In this document: piece after piece, positions 16,146 to 24,492 of the stretch
How positions within the stretch are numbered: the first letter of the stretch is position 1
How the letters are laid out: each line of letters starts with the position of its first letter
DNA from: Nocardia crassostreae
GTDB taxonomy: Bacteria; Actinomycetota; Actinomycetes; Mycobacteriales; Mycobacteriaceae
NCBI RefSeq assembly: GCF_001613405.1
Contig: NZ_BDCH01000025.1
Span: 279,750-343,749 of the forward strand
Direction: 5' to 3'
Length of the DNA: 64,000 bases
The notes under the pieces: generated by a model
The model's database searches: none
What the model was told of the DNA's origin: nothing
What the model saw: the letters and a program-made list of their open reading frames with translations, nothing else
Program-made: the position numbers and the translations under genes

Positions 16146-16865
16146 CGCGGTTACCGCAAGCATGAAACCCACCCACGCCAGGGTGCACAGCAGCGGCCAT
16201 TTGGATGGTTTGCCCGCATGCGCTTCGGGCAGGATATCGGCGGTGGCGAGGTAGAGCAGGAATCCGGCGAAGTATCCCAGGTACATGCCGACCAGCTGTT
16301 CCGGGACTTTGATGAGCGTGCCCGCGATGGCGCCGAGCGCCGGGGCGATGGCATCGGCGACCAACAGGATGATGCCGCGCCTGCGGTCGTTGCCGTACAG
16401 CGTGGTGATGGTGAAGGTATTGAAGCCGTCCGCGAAATCGTGGCTGATCACCGCCAGCGCCACCGCGAATCCGACCGCGCTACCGGCCTGGAAGCCGAAG
16501 CCGATGCCCAGGCCGTCCAGGAAGCTGTGGAACACCAGCCCGGATCCGGCCAGCAGGCCGACGGTGGCGAAATCGTGGTGGTGCGAACCGAATTCGTCCT
16601 CGTGCCCGCTGTGCAGCGCCACCCCCTTCTCCAGGATGTGCACGGTGAAGAAGCCGACCACGGCGGCCAGAATGGGCACGGGGACGCCGAGGGCGACGCT
16701 GGTGTCCTGTTCGAGGGCCTCCGGCAGGAGATCGAAGGCCACCACGCCGAGCATGAGCCCGGCGGCCAGGCCGAGGACGAGGCGTTTGCGTTCCCCGATA
16801 TGGACGGCCACGAACCCGCCGATAAGCGTCGAGCACATCGACACCAGTGCCAGCAGAATCGCCAT
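16135..16865 (-). CDS. ZIP-family metal transporter, reading frame lacks its expected stop
   Basis: From ATG 16865 about 243 residues form a ZIP (ZupT/GufA-type) transporter with eight hydrophobic segments, His-rich loop HSGHEDEFGSHHHDF and metal-site helices VFHSFLDGLGIG and ISHDFADGFNTF. Import of zinc or other divalent metals across the membrane is expected. The family ends at about this length, yet the frame has no stop here and stays open to 15387, overlapping the protease gene in another frame with Arg-rich translation. A TGA one frame away at 16135-16137 is the likely ancestral end, so a small indel is suspected. It is divergent from the alcohol dehydrogenase at 16936. Confidence 0.8.
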
Positions 16866-16927
16866 TCGCCCAGCATGCCGACCGGTCGGCACATGCCGGG
16901 CGCGCCGCGCCGGATCCGGAGGCCACA

Positions 16928-16939
16928 ATGAATCCATGA
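16928..16939 (+). other. Three-codon upstream ORF overlapping the adh start
   Basis: GGAGG at 16918-16922 is well spaced (5 bases) from an ATG at 16928 that encodes only Met-Asn-Pro and stops at a TGA overlapping the adh ATG (CATGAG). The adh start itself is 13 bases from GGAGG. Termination-reinitiation is possible; it may also be accidental. Confidence 0.35.
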
Positions 16940-17988
16940 GCACTGCTACCGCCTATGGCGTCTCCGCACCGGATGGCCGATTCGAGAAGCTCACCATCGA
17001 GCGCCGCGAACTCGGGCCCCACGATATGCTGATCGATGTGAAATTCGCGGGCATCTGCCACTCCGATATCCACACCGCGCGCGACGAATGGGGCGGGGCG
17101 AAATACCCCTGCGTACCCGGCCACGAGATCGCGGGCATCGTCGCGGCCGTCGGCTCCGCCGTCACCCGGCACCGGGTGGGCGATCGGGTCGGCGTGGGCT
17201 GCATGGTCGACTCCTGCGGACGGTGCGAACCGTGCGTGGCCGGGGAGGAGCAGTACTGCATCCCGGGCTCGACCATGACCTACAACACGACCGTCCCGCC
17301 CGAGATCCAGCCGGGCGGATACACCATGGGCGGGTACTCCACCCGGGTCGTGGTGACCGAGGGGTTCGTGGTCGGCATTCCCGAAGGCATCGGGCTGGAT
17401 GTGGCCGCGCCGCTGCTGTGCGCGGGCATCACCCTGTTCTCGCCGCTGCGGCACTGGAATGCCGGGCCCGGCAAGAAGGTCGCCATCATCGGCATGGGCG
17501 GGCTCGGGCATGTGGGCGTGAAGATCGCCGCCGCGCTGGGGGCGGAGGTGACGGTGCTGTCGCATTCGCTGAGCAAGCAGGAGGACGGTAAGCGCTTCGG
17601 AGCGCACCACTACTACGCGACCAGCGACCGGCAGACCTTCCGGGAGCTGCGCGGGACCTTCGATCTGATCCTGAACACGGTGTCGGCGGATCTGCCGATC
17701 GACGACTACCTGAAGCTGCTGGCCTTGGACGGCACGCTGGTCATCCTCGGGCTGCCCGAGAACCCGTTGGCGGTCAAGCCTTTCACCATTGCCGGGTATC
17801 GGCGTTCGCTGGCCGGATCCATGATCGGCGGCATCGCGCAGACCCAGGAGATGCTGAACTTCTGCGCCGCGCACGGCATCGGCGCAGAGATCGAGGTCAT
17901 TGCCGCGGATCGCATCGACGAGGCATACGACCGGGTGGTCGCCAGCGATGTGCGGTACCGCTTCGTCATCGACGCCGCGACCATGTAG
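16936..17988 (+). CDS. Zinc-dependent NAD(P) alcohol dehydrogenase (AdhC/YahK type)
   Basis: This 350-residue medium-chain dehydrogenase shows catalytic-zinc residues in AGICHSDIH (Cys) and PGHE (His/Glu), a third ligand in LLCAGIT, structural-zinc cysteines in SCGRCEPC plus QYC, and a Rossmann motif GMGGLGHVGVK near residue 190. The pattern is that of the cinnamyl-alcohol/aldehyde reductase group, which reduces aldehydes with NADPH in the cytoplasm. The start at ATG 16936 overlaps a three-codon upstream ORF. The transcript probably ends at the hairpin 17999-18031. Confidence 0.92.
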   Translation: MSTATAYGVSAPDGRFEKLTIERRELGPHDMLIDVKFAGICHSDIHTARDEWGGAKYPCVPGHEIAGIVAAVGSAVTRHRVGDRVGVGCMVDSCGRCEPCVAGEEQYCIPGSTMTYNTTVPPEIQPGGYTMGGYSTRVVVTEGFVVGIPEGIGLDVAAPLLCAGITLFSPLRHWNAGPGKKVAIIGMGGLGHVGVKIAAALGAEVTVLSHSLSKQEDGKRFGAHHYYATSDRQTFRELRGTFDLILNTVSADLPIDDYLKLLALDGTLVILGLPENPLAVKPFTIAGYRRSLAGSMIGGIAQTQEMLNFCAAHGIGAEIEVIAADRIDEAYDRVVASDVRYRFVIDAATM

Positions 17989-17998
17989 CAACACGCAC

Positions 17999-18031
17999 CG
18001 CGGCGGCCCTCCCACCGGGCGGGCCGCCGCG
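17999..18031 (+). terminator. Hairpin downstream of adh
   Basis: A stem of at least 10 perfect GC pairs (18000-18009 with 18021-18030) begins about 11 bases after the adh stop and ends just before the next gene. Confidence 0.65.
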
Positions 18032-18048
18032 CGGCTACCTTGGCGGGT

Positions 18049-19194
18049 GTGTCCGAGCGCGATGAAGACGCCAAGCCCGACGATGTCGACGCCGGGTCCG
18101 AAGCCCGAACCCTCTCGTCCGTGATTCCGGCCTGGCTGCCGCGGGCCTATCTGCTGGCGGCGGGCACGGTGGCGGGCATCGTGATTACCTTCTGGGGACT
18201 GCAGAAGCTGCAAGGGCTGATCACCGTGCTGGTGGTCTCGCTGTTCCTGGCCTTCGCCATCGAGCCCGCGGTGAACTGGCTGGCCGCGCGCGGCTGGCGG
18301 CGGGGTCCGGCGACCGGGGCGGTCTTCCTGATCGTGCTGGTGGTGTTGATCGGATTCGTCTGGACCATGGGCGAATTGGTGGTCGATCAGGTGACCTCGC
18401 TGGTGCAGAACGCGCCGCAGTACGCCGAGGACGCCGTCAACTGGATCAATTCGACCTTCCACGCCGATCTGTCCGGCGACGACATCACCAAATGGGCCAC
18501 CGAGGCCAGTTCCACGCTGGAGTCCTATGTGGTCGGGCTGGCCGGGGATGTGTGGGGCATCGGCACCACGGCCATCGGGGTGCTCTTCCAGGGGCTGGGC
18601 GTCCTTCTGTTCACCTACTACTTCGCCGCCGACGGGCCGCGGTTCCGCAATGCCGTGTGCTCGGTGCTGCCGCCCAAGCGGCAGGAACATGTGCTGCGGG
18701 CCTGGGATATCGCGGTGGAGAAGACGGGCGGCTATCTGTATTCCCGTGCGCTGCTCGCCTTGTGCTCGATCATCGCGCATTACGCGGCCATGCGGGTGCT
18801 GGATATTCCGTCGGCCTTCGCGCTGGCCTTGTGGGTCGGCGTTGTCTCGCAGTTCATTCCGACGGTCGGCACCTATCTGGCGGGGGCGCTGCCGGTGCTG
18901 GTGGCGCTGGCGCAGAGTCCGCGCACGGCGCTGTGGATTCTCGGGTTCATCGTGCTGTATCAGCAGTTCGAGAACTATGTGCTGCAGCCGCGGATCACGG
19001 CGACCACCCTGGACATGCATCCGGCGGTGGCCTTCGGGGCGGTGCTCGCGGGTGCGGCGTTGTTCGGCGCGACGGGTGCGCTGCTGGCCATTCCGGTGAC
19101 GGCCAGCGGGCAGGCGTTCATCGGCGCCTATATTCGGCGATACGAGGTGACGGCGCCGACGGATTCCATGAAAACCCAACCGCGACAACGGTAA
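18049..19194 (+). CDS. AI-2E-family (PerM/TqsA-like) transporter
   Basis: This polytopic protein of about 381 residues has seven to eight transmembrane helices, a large extracytoplasmic loop after the third helix (about residues 105-165), and conserved PerM-family segments (FIPTVGTYLAGALPVL and YQQFENYVLQPRI). The acidic N-terminal 25 residues are cytoplasmic. Members are passive or ion-coupled exporters of various small molecules; the name does not prove autoinducer transport. GTG 18049 is chosen over TTG 18040 because it gives the natural MSERDED start. Confidence 0.87.
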   Translation: MSERDEDAKPDDVDAGSEARTLSSVIPAWLPRAYLLAAGTVAGIVITFWGLQKLQGLITVLVVSLFLAFAIEPAVNWLAARGWRRGPATGAVFLIVLVVLIGFVWTMGELVVDQVTSLVQNAPQYAEDAVNWINSTFHADLSGDDITKWATEASSTLESYVVGLAGDVWGIGTTAIGVLFQGLGVLLFTYYFAADGPRFRNAVCSVLPPKRQEHVLRAWDIAVEKTGGYLYSRALLALCSIIAHYAAMRVLDIPSAFALALWVGVVSQFIPTVGTYLAGALPVLVALAQSPRTALWILGFIVLYQQFENYVLQPRITATTLDMHPAVAFGAVLAGAALFGATGALLAIPVTASGQAFIGAYIRRYEVTAPTDSMKTQPRQR

Positions 19195-19352
19195 TCGATT
19201 GCGGAGCGGTTCCGGCGGTCCTGATTCGAAGTGTCGGGGCGAACACACTGCGAGTGTGTATCGGCATACGGAACGAAAGGGCCGCGACCAGCACTATTGC
19301 TTGCAAGGGAAACACCTCCCGGACGAACAGAAAGCAATAGGAACCGATTCAC

Positions 19353-19604
19353 ATGTCGAACACCCTGAAGCGCACCCTCGTCGTTCTGGCCGCCGCGGCC
19401 TTCGCGCTCCCGGCGGGGGCGGGCATTGCCGCCGCCGACAATCACAACAATGACCGCGGCTACCACTACTACTGCGATCGCGACAGCCGCGGGTACGACT
19501 GGGACTACTGCTGGAGCCACTACAAGGACGAGTGGAAGCGCGACCACAACGGCGGCAACGGTTACGGCGGCGGCAACGGCAATGGCGGCGGCAACGGTTA
19601 CTGA
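19353..19604 (+). CDS. Small secreted Gly/Asn-rich protein
   Basis: The protein has 83 residues. A signal peptide (TLVVLAAAAFALPAGAGIAAA) is followed by a His/Tyr/Asp-rich section with two cysteines (YYCDRD, DYCWSH), which could form one disulfide, and a GGNG/GGGNG repeat tail. It resembles small exported actinobacterial proteins of unknown role. The start ATG 19353 follows AGGAACC. The 150 bases upstream hold a possible promoter but no gene. Confidence 0.75.
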   Translation: MSNTLKRTLVVLAAAAFALPAGAGIAAADNHNNDRGYHYYCDRDSRGYDWDYCWSHYKDEWKRDHNGGNGYGGGNGNGGGNGY

Positions 19605-19750
19605 GCGCCGGGACAACCCGTGATCAGGCCGACGATGGTCCGCATCACGCCGCGAACGGCGGTCCGGCGATAGCGCAAACGGCGGCAGCGTAGCCGCCGG
19701 TCGCTCGATGGCCGAGCATCCCGCTACCGCCCCGCCTGTTCGCAGACGAT

Positions 19751-19873
19751 TTACTGCCCGGTCTTCCACGGCGGACCGGGATGCACCTGGTCTCCTTTGT
19801 CACCATTGTCCTGATTGCCCGGCTTTGTGCCCTGCTGTTCCTGCGGCTGGTTACCTTTGTCGCTCGGGTTCAC
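19751..19873 (-). CDS. 40-residue hydrophilic small protein
   Basis: A minus-strand reading frame starts at GTG 19873 directly after CAGGAGGTAATC, one of the best ribosome sites in the window, and encodes 40 residues rich in Gly, Gln, Asp, Asn and Pro (NPSDKGNQPQEQQG... ending PPWKTGQ). There is no membrane segment or cysteine. It sits in the otherwise empty 390-base gap between the secreted small protein and the kinase gene. The composition is low-complexity but not a typical high-GC shadow translation, which would be Arg/Ala-rich. Function is unknown. Confidence 0.55.
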   Translation of the reverse strand: MNPSDKGNQPQEQQGTKPGNQDNGDKGDQVHPGPPWKTGQ

Positions 19874-19994
19874 GATTACCTCCTGTATCGAAACAATTTG
19901 TGCCGGAAGCTAATCGGCCGTTCGTGACCGAATCGTGAGTGGTCGCGGCGTACTGTTGCGTCACGGCGCACTGGTTGCGGGGAGGTGATGCCCG

Positions 19995-21836
19995 ATGCTG
20001 CTACAACCTGGAACGATGTTCGCGGGCTACGCCATCGAACGGCAGCTGGGTGCCGGGGGTATGGGCGTGGTGTATCTGGCGCGGCATCCGCGCCTGGAGC
20101 GACTGGTCGCCTTGAAGGTGCTCAACGACGCCTTCGCCAGGGATGGCAAAGCGCGGGCGCGCTTCGAACGCGAGGCGGCGCTCATCACCGCCCTCGATCA
20201 TCCGAATATCGTCCCCATCTACGACCGCAATTCCCTCGGCGACGACGTGCTCTGGATTTCCATGAAGTTCGTCGAGGGCGGCGATGCCGCCGCCCTGCTC
20301 GCCCGCGCGGGCGGCCACCTCTCCGCCGAGCAGGCGGTGCGCATGATCTCCGATGCCGGTCAGGCCCTGGATCACGCCCACGGCTTCGGCGTCGTGCACC
20401 GCGATATCAAACCGGCGAACCTCCTGGTGGAAACCGGGATTCGCGGACCGCTGCGCACCGTGGTCAGCGATTTCGGCATTGCCCGCAGCCTGGAGGACTC
20501 CGAAACCGGCTCCCGCGTCAGCGCCACCCTCGCCTACGCCGCCCCCGAACGCTTCGGCGGCGGACCGGTCGACCATCGCGCCGACATCTACTCCCTCGGC
20601 TGCACCCTGTTCAAACTCCTCACCGGCGAACCCCCCTACCCCCGCTCCGACGACGCCGCCGTCATAGCCGCCCACCTGCACTCCCCACCCCCGCGCCCCC
20701 GCGACTACCGCCCCGACCTCCCGCACGGCCTGGACACGGTCCTCGCCACCGTCCTCGCCAAACACCCCGCCGACCGCTATCCGGACTGCGCCGCCTTCTC
20801 CGCCGCCGCCCGCGCGGCGGTCGACCGCTTCGGCGGAACCGTGGCCAGCCTCCCGCCCACCACCGCCCCGTCCGAACTCTCCGAAACCCGCGACTCCCCC
20901 GTCTGGTTCGGCCACGAAGCCAAAACCTTCCCCGCCCCCGGCGGCCGCCTCACCCCGCCCCAACCCTCCCACCCCGATAGTTCCGACCTCCCCTTCCCTC
21001 AACCCAGCCGCTCCGCAACACCCGCCTCAGGCCGATCTGCCACACCCACCTCCGGTCGCCCCGCCACCCCCGCACCCGGCCGCTCCGCCACGCCCGTACC
21101 CGGCCAGTTCGGCCATTCGGCGCCCGGCCACCCCATCACCCCCGCACCCGGCCGGTTCGGCACGCCGGTATCCGGCCGATCCACTGCCCCCACGCCGCTC
21201 GGCGAGTCCAGCCCGCTCACGCCGCCCGGCCAGCCCACAATCCAAGCGCCGTCCGCAGGACGCTCCAGCGCACCGCCGTTGCAGGGCGGTCGCGCTGGCG
21301 CACCGCCATCGCAGGGCGGTCGCGGTGGTGCATCGTCGCCGCTGGCCGGTCACGCCAGCCCCCCGTCACCGCAGGCGGGTCGAGCGGGCACGCCGCCGTA
21401 CCCGCTCGGCCCGAGGGGCGAAACCGCCCCTCCCGCAACGCCTCCGGCCATCACCCGCCGCAGGCTGCTGATCGGCGGCGCGGCGGCCCTGGCGCTGGGT
21501 ACGGCCACCGCCACCACGTTTGCGCTCGTCTCCCGCGACGGCAAATCCGAGGGCGATTCCAGCGGTGGCACCACCACGACGGACACACCCACCGAAATCG
21601 CCCTCGGCACACAGATCATGGCCATGGCCTTCAGCCCCGACGCCACTCTGGCGGTCGGCGGCAAGGACAACACCACCCAGTTCTGGAACGTCCACACCGG
21701 CGAGCAAACCTCGGACCCGCTGACCGGCCACACCAATTCGATCCGCTCCGTCGCCTACACCCCCGACGGCACCCTCCTCGCCACCGGCAGCGCCGACCAG
21801 ACCATCCGCCTCTGGAACATCGCCGACTACCGCTGA
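19995..21836 (+). CDS. Receptor-type Ser/Thr protein kinase with short WD40 tail
   Basis: The protein has 613 residues. A PknB/PknD-type kinase domain fills about residues 10-280: glycine loop GAGGMG, VALKVL, catalytic HRDIKPAN, DFG and APE. Next comes a roughly 190-residue Pro/Gly/Ser/Thr linker with repeats of the form GRSATPxxG and QGGRxGA. A transmembrane helix follows near residue 495 (RRRLLIGGAAALALG) and then only two WD40 repeats (FSPDATLAVGGKDNTTQFW and YTPDGTLLATGSADQTIRLW). A stable propeller needs about seven, so the extracellular sensor is rudimentary or must assemble with others. ATG 19995 lies eight bases after GGAGGTG. Confidence 0.9.
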   Translation: MLLQPGTMFAGYAIERQLGAGGMGVVYLARHPRLERLVALKVLNDAFARDGKARARFEREAALITALDHPNIVPIYDRNSLGDDVLWISMKFVEGGDAAALLARAGGHLSAEQAVRMISDAGQALDHAHGFGVVHRDIKPANLLVETGIRGPLRTVVSDFGIARSLEDSETGSRVSATLAYAAPERFGGGPVDHRADIYSLGCTLFKLLTGEPPYPRSDDAAVIAAHLHSPPPRPRDYRPDLPHGLDTVLATVLAKHPADRYPDCAAFSAAARAAVDRFGGTVASLPPTTAPSELSETRDSPVWFGHEAKTFPAPGGRLTPPQPSHPDSSDLPFPQPSRSATPASGRSATPTSGRPATPAPGRSATPVPGQFGHSAPGHPITPAPGRFGTPVSGRSTAPTPLGESSPLTPPGQPTIQAPSAGRSSAPPLQGGRAGAPPSQGGRGGASSPLAGHASPPSPQAGRAGTPPYPLGPRGETAPPATPPAITRRRLLIGGAAALALGTATATTFALVSRDGKSEGDSSGGTTTTDTPTEIALGTQIMAMAFSPDATLAVGGKDNTTQFWNVHTGEQTSDPLTGHTNSIRSVAYTPDGTLLATGSADQTIRLWNIADYR

Positions 21837-21853
21837 CTTCGCGGACGAAATAG

Positions 21854-21891
21854 AAACGGCGGCAAGGGATTCGGATCCCGTGCCGCCGTTT
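21854..21891. terminator. Bidirectional intrinsic terminator
   Basis: A 16-position stem with one mismatch (21854-21869 with 21876-21891), A-rich on the left and T-rich on the right, lies between the convergent kinase and metE-like stops. It fits termination in both directions. Confidence 0.85.
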
Positions 21892-21902
21892 GCCATTGGC
21901 TG

Positions 21903-24215
21903 CTACTCGGCCTTGGCCGCCGCTTCCGCGCGGCGGCGGACGCGGCGGGCGGCGGCGACCATATTGCGGAGGGACGGGTCGAGTTGCCAGTGGTGGCGGG
22001 TTTTGAGGCCGCCGTCGGGGTTGGCCCACAGGCGTTCCGGGGTGACGGCTTCGGCTGCGGCGGTGAGGAGTTCGTCGAGTTCGTCGATGTCGGGGATACG
22101 GGCGGAGCGGCTTTCGTAGACGCCGGGGCCGACGCCGTGGGTGAGGCCGTGGCCTTCGGCGCAGTCGTCGGTGAGGGCCTTGAGGACCCATTCGATGGAG
22201 CGGGTGGCCACGATGGCGGTCACGTCGCAGTCGAGTTCGTCGATGGCCTGGACCACGTCCTCACGGCTGGAATAGCCGATGTGGGTGTGGATCTGGGTTT
22301 CGGCCTTCACGCCGGAGGTGGCGAGTTTGAAGGCACCGACCGCCCAGCGCAGGTACTCGGCACGGCCCGTGACGCGCAGCGGGAGGAGCTCGCGAATGGA
22401 GGGCTCGTCCACCTGGATGATGGCGATGCCCGCCTTCTCCAGATCCACCACTTCGTCCCGAATGGCAAGCGCCACTTGGTCGGCCGTTTCGTGGAGCGGC
22501 TGGTCCTGGCGGACGAAGGAGCGGGCCAGCATGGTGACCGGGCCGGTGACCATGCCCTTGACCGGCTTGGCGGTCAGGGACTGGGCGTAGGTGGTCCAGG
22601 ACACCGACATGGGCTCGGGGCGGGCGACGTCGCCGTAGAGGATCGGCGGTCGGACGCAGCGGGATCCGTACACCTGCACCCAGCCGAAGTGGGTGGTGGC
22701 GAAGCCGTCCAGGAGTTCGGCGAAGTACTGGATCATATCGTTGCGCTCGTGCTCACCGTGCACGAGCACATCCAGGCCGATGTCCTCCTGCAGGCGGATC
22801 GTGGCTTCGATTTCCGCCTCGATGCGCTTGCGGTACTCGTCGTAGGACAGCCTGCCCTGGCCGAGGTCGGAGCGCGCCTGGCGGGCGGCGACGGTCTGCG
22901 GGAAGGATCCCAGGGTGGTGGCGGGGACCAGCGGGAGTTGAAGTCTGGCCTGCTGCGCGATCTTTCGCGTCTCGTAGGGCTCGCGCTCGCGCATCTGCGG
23001 GGTCACGTTGTAGACGCGGTGACGCACGGCGTGCTTCTGCTTGAAATGCACCTCGCGCGGCTTCTTGCGCCACTTCTCGTTCGGCCCCTCGGTGAGCGCC
23101 TTGGCGAGCGAAACCACTTCCAGGACCTTCTGTTTGGCGAAGGCCAGGCGGTCGGCGACGTGATCCTCGAGCTCGTATTCGACGAGCAGGTCGTAGGGCA
23201 CGTGCAGCAGTGTGGCGCCGGTCGACACCACCATGTCGGGGCAGACCTGGGCGAGCTGATTCAGGTAGTCGAGGGTGATGTAGCGGTCGGCGCGCCACAC
23301 ATTGGTGCCGCTGATGACGCCCGCGTACAGCCGCTTGCGCTTGATGCCCGGAATCTTGGCCAGATCATCGGGCCGGATGCGGTAGCTGGCCAGATCCAGG
23401 CCGATGGCCTCGACATTGCTGCGCGCCAGAATCTCCAGCGCCGCAACGAAATCGCCGTACTGCCCGGTGACCAGCATGCGCGGCCGCAGCGGCGCCTTCG
23501 ACAGCCGCTGATAGGTCTTCTCGAACAGCTCCAGCGTGGACGGCGAACGGTCACTGGTGAAGCAGGGCTCGTCCAGCTGCACACAGGTCGCGCCGCGCTT
23601 GGCGAGAATCTCGAACAGTTCCTCGTACACCGGCAGCAGCTTGTCCAGCAGCACCAGCTTGTCGAATTCGGTCTCACCCGGCACATGCCCGGTCTTCGAC
23701 AGCAGCAGCAGTGACAGCGGCCCCATCACCACCGGCCGCAGTTCGATCCCCGCGGCCTTGGCGCGATCGAACTCGTCCAGCAGCGCCTCGGGATGCAGCG
23801 AGAACTCGGTATCGGTATCGAGCTCAGGCTGCCGGTAGTGATACGGCGTATTGAAGAACCGCACCAGCTCCAACGGCGGCAGATCCGGCCGCCCGCGCGC
23901 CATCAGGAAGTAGAAGTCGAGCGGATGCAGCCCTTCCCGATACGGCTCGAACCGCTTCGGCACCGCGCCGAACAGCAGCGCGTTGTCGAGCACATGGTCG
24001 TAGAAGGAGAAGGTATTGCCGGGCACCTGCGTGAGGCCCGTGGCGGCCAGCTCCAGGTACTGGCTTTCTTGAATCTCGCGCCCGACGGCGATGAGGTCGT
24101 CGCGCTTCAGCGTGCCGTGCCAGTACGACTCGAGTGCACGCTTGAGTTCCCGATGCGGTCCGATCCTCGGGTATCCCAGAATGCTGGACCCGAAGCCGTC
24201 GCTGACATTGACCAT
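21903..24215 (-). CDS. MetE-family (cobalamin-independent methionine synthase) protein lacking three of four zinc-ligand residues
   Basis: This 770-residue protein has the full two-barrel MetE architecture. The N-terminal domain starts GYPRIGPHRELKRA and the C-terminal domain keeps TTLGSFPQT, LVHGEHERNDM, GWVQVYGSRCVRPP and IIQVDEPSIRE. In E. coli MetE zinc is held by H641, C643, E665 and C726. Here the corresponding segments read HTHIGYSS (His kept, Cys to Gly), TAIVATRS for the usual IETSRS-type segment (Glu to Val) and NPDGGLKTR for NPDCGLKTR (Cys to Gly). Canonical homocysteine activation on zinc therefore looks impossible, although the rest is well conserved. A neofunctionalised paralogue is inferred; a second methionine synthase should exist elsewhere. 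Confidence 0.85.
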   Translation of the reverse strand: MVNVSDGFGSSILGYPRIGPHRELKRALESYWHGTLKRDDLIAVGREIQESQYLELAATGLTQVPGNTFSFYDHVLDNALLFGAVPKRFEPYREGLHPLDFYFLMARGRPDLPPLELVRFFNTPYHYRQPELDTDTEFSLHPEALLDEFDRAKAAGIELRPVVMGPLSLLLLSKTGHVPGETEFDKLVLLDKLLPVYEELFEILAKRGATCVQLDEPCFTSDRSPSTLELFEKTYQRLSKAPLRPRMLVTGQYGDFVAALEILARSNVEAIGLDLASYRIRPDDLAKIPGIKRKRLYAGVISGTNVWRADRYITLDYLNQLAQVCPDMVVSTGATLLHVPYDLLVEYELEDHVADRLAFAKQKVLEVVSLAKALTEGPNEKWRKKPREVHFKQKHAVRHRVYNVTPQMREREPYETRKIAQQARLQLPLVPATTLGSFPQTVAARQARSDLGQGRLSYDEYRKRIEAEIEATIRLQEDIGLDVLVHGEHERNDMIQYFAELLDGFATTHFGWVQVYGSRCVRPPILYGDVARPEPMSVSWTTYAQSLTAKPVKGMVTGPVTMLARSFVRQDQPLHETADQVALAIRDEVVDLEKAGIAIIQVDEPSIRELLPLRVTGRAEYLRWAVGAFKLATSGVKAETQIHTHIGYSSREDVVQAIDELDCDVTAIVATRSIEWVLKALTDDCAEGHGLTHGVGPGVYESRSARIPDIDELDELLTAAAEAVTPERLWANPDGGLKTRHHWQLDPSLRNMVAAARRVRRRAEAAAKAE

Positions 24216-24492
24216 GAGCGGGACGCTCCCTTCCGAGCTACCGGTCCGACTCGACCTATTTGCAGCTTATGCCCGGTGAAGGTAGACGCCGCCACATGCC
24301 CGGCGACGTGCACCTGGGAAAACTAGGGTTTCGGCGCTTTCGAAGCGCCAGGGCCGAAGGCCCGGCGAGCCCCGGTGCCCTGCGCGACAACTGATCTCGC
24401 GAGGGCCGGGTAACTCACCGGGTACGACCAAAATAGGTTCGGCACCCAACCGCCGGCACGGGTTGCCAACGCCGACGGCTCGCGGCCGCCCG
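24216..24492 (-). promoter_or_regulatory. Structured leader between fadB2 and the metE-like gene
   Basis: This 277-base gap holds no gene but three hairpins: 24333-24349 (7 bp), 24351-24363 (5 bp) and a long stem 24371-24410 (CCCGG and CCCT-CGCGA paired across a 9-base loop, with a one-base bulge and short internal asymmetry). Relative to minus-strand transcription they lie 115-195 bases before the metE-like ATG. The conserved boxes of the cobalamin and SAM-I/SAM-IV riboswitches are not recognisable by eye. It could be a fadB2 terminator cluster or a leader RNA. Confidence 0.45.

Noticed and set aside
16480..19248. Very long minus-strand reading frame of more than 900 codons over adh and the AI-2E-family gene
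   Set aside because: Translation is Arg/Gly/His/Gln-rich without motifs and lies antisense to two well-supported genes; it is a third-position GC artefact.
20990..21430. Possible CRISPR-like or minisatellite array in the kinase gene
   Set aside because: The repeats are degenerate codon-level repeats of a Pro/Gly/Ser linker in frame with the kinase; there is no spacer-repeat structure.
24216..24492. Cobalamin riboswitch before the metE-like gene
   Set aside because: The conserved boxes, such as GCCACTG, are not visible; only unassigned hairpins are. Kept as a generic leader.
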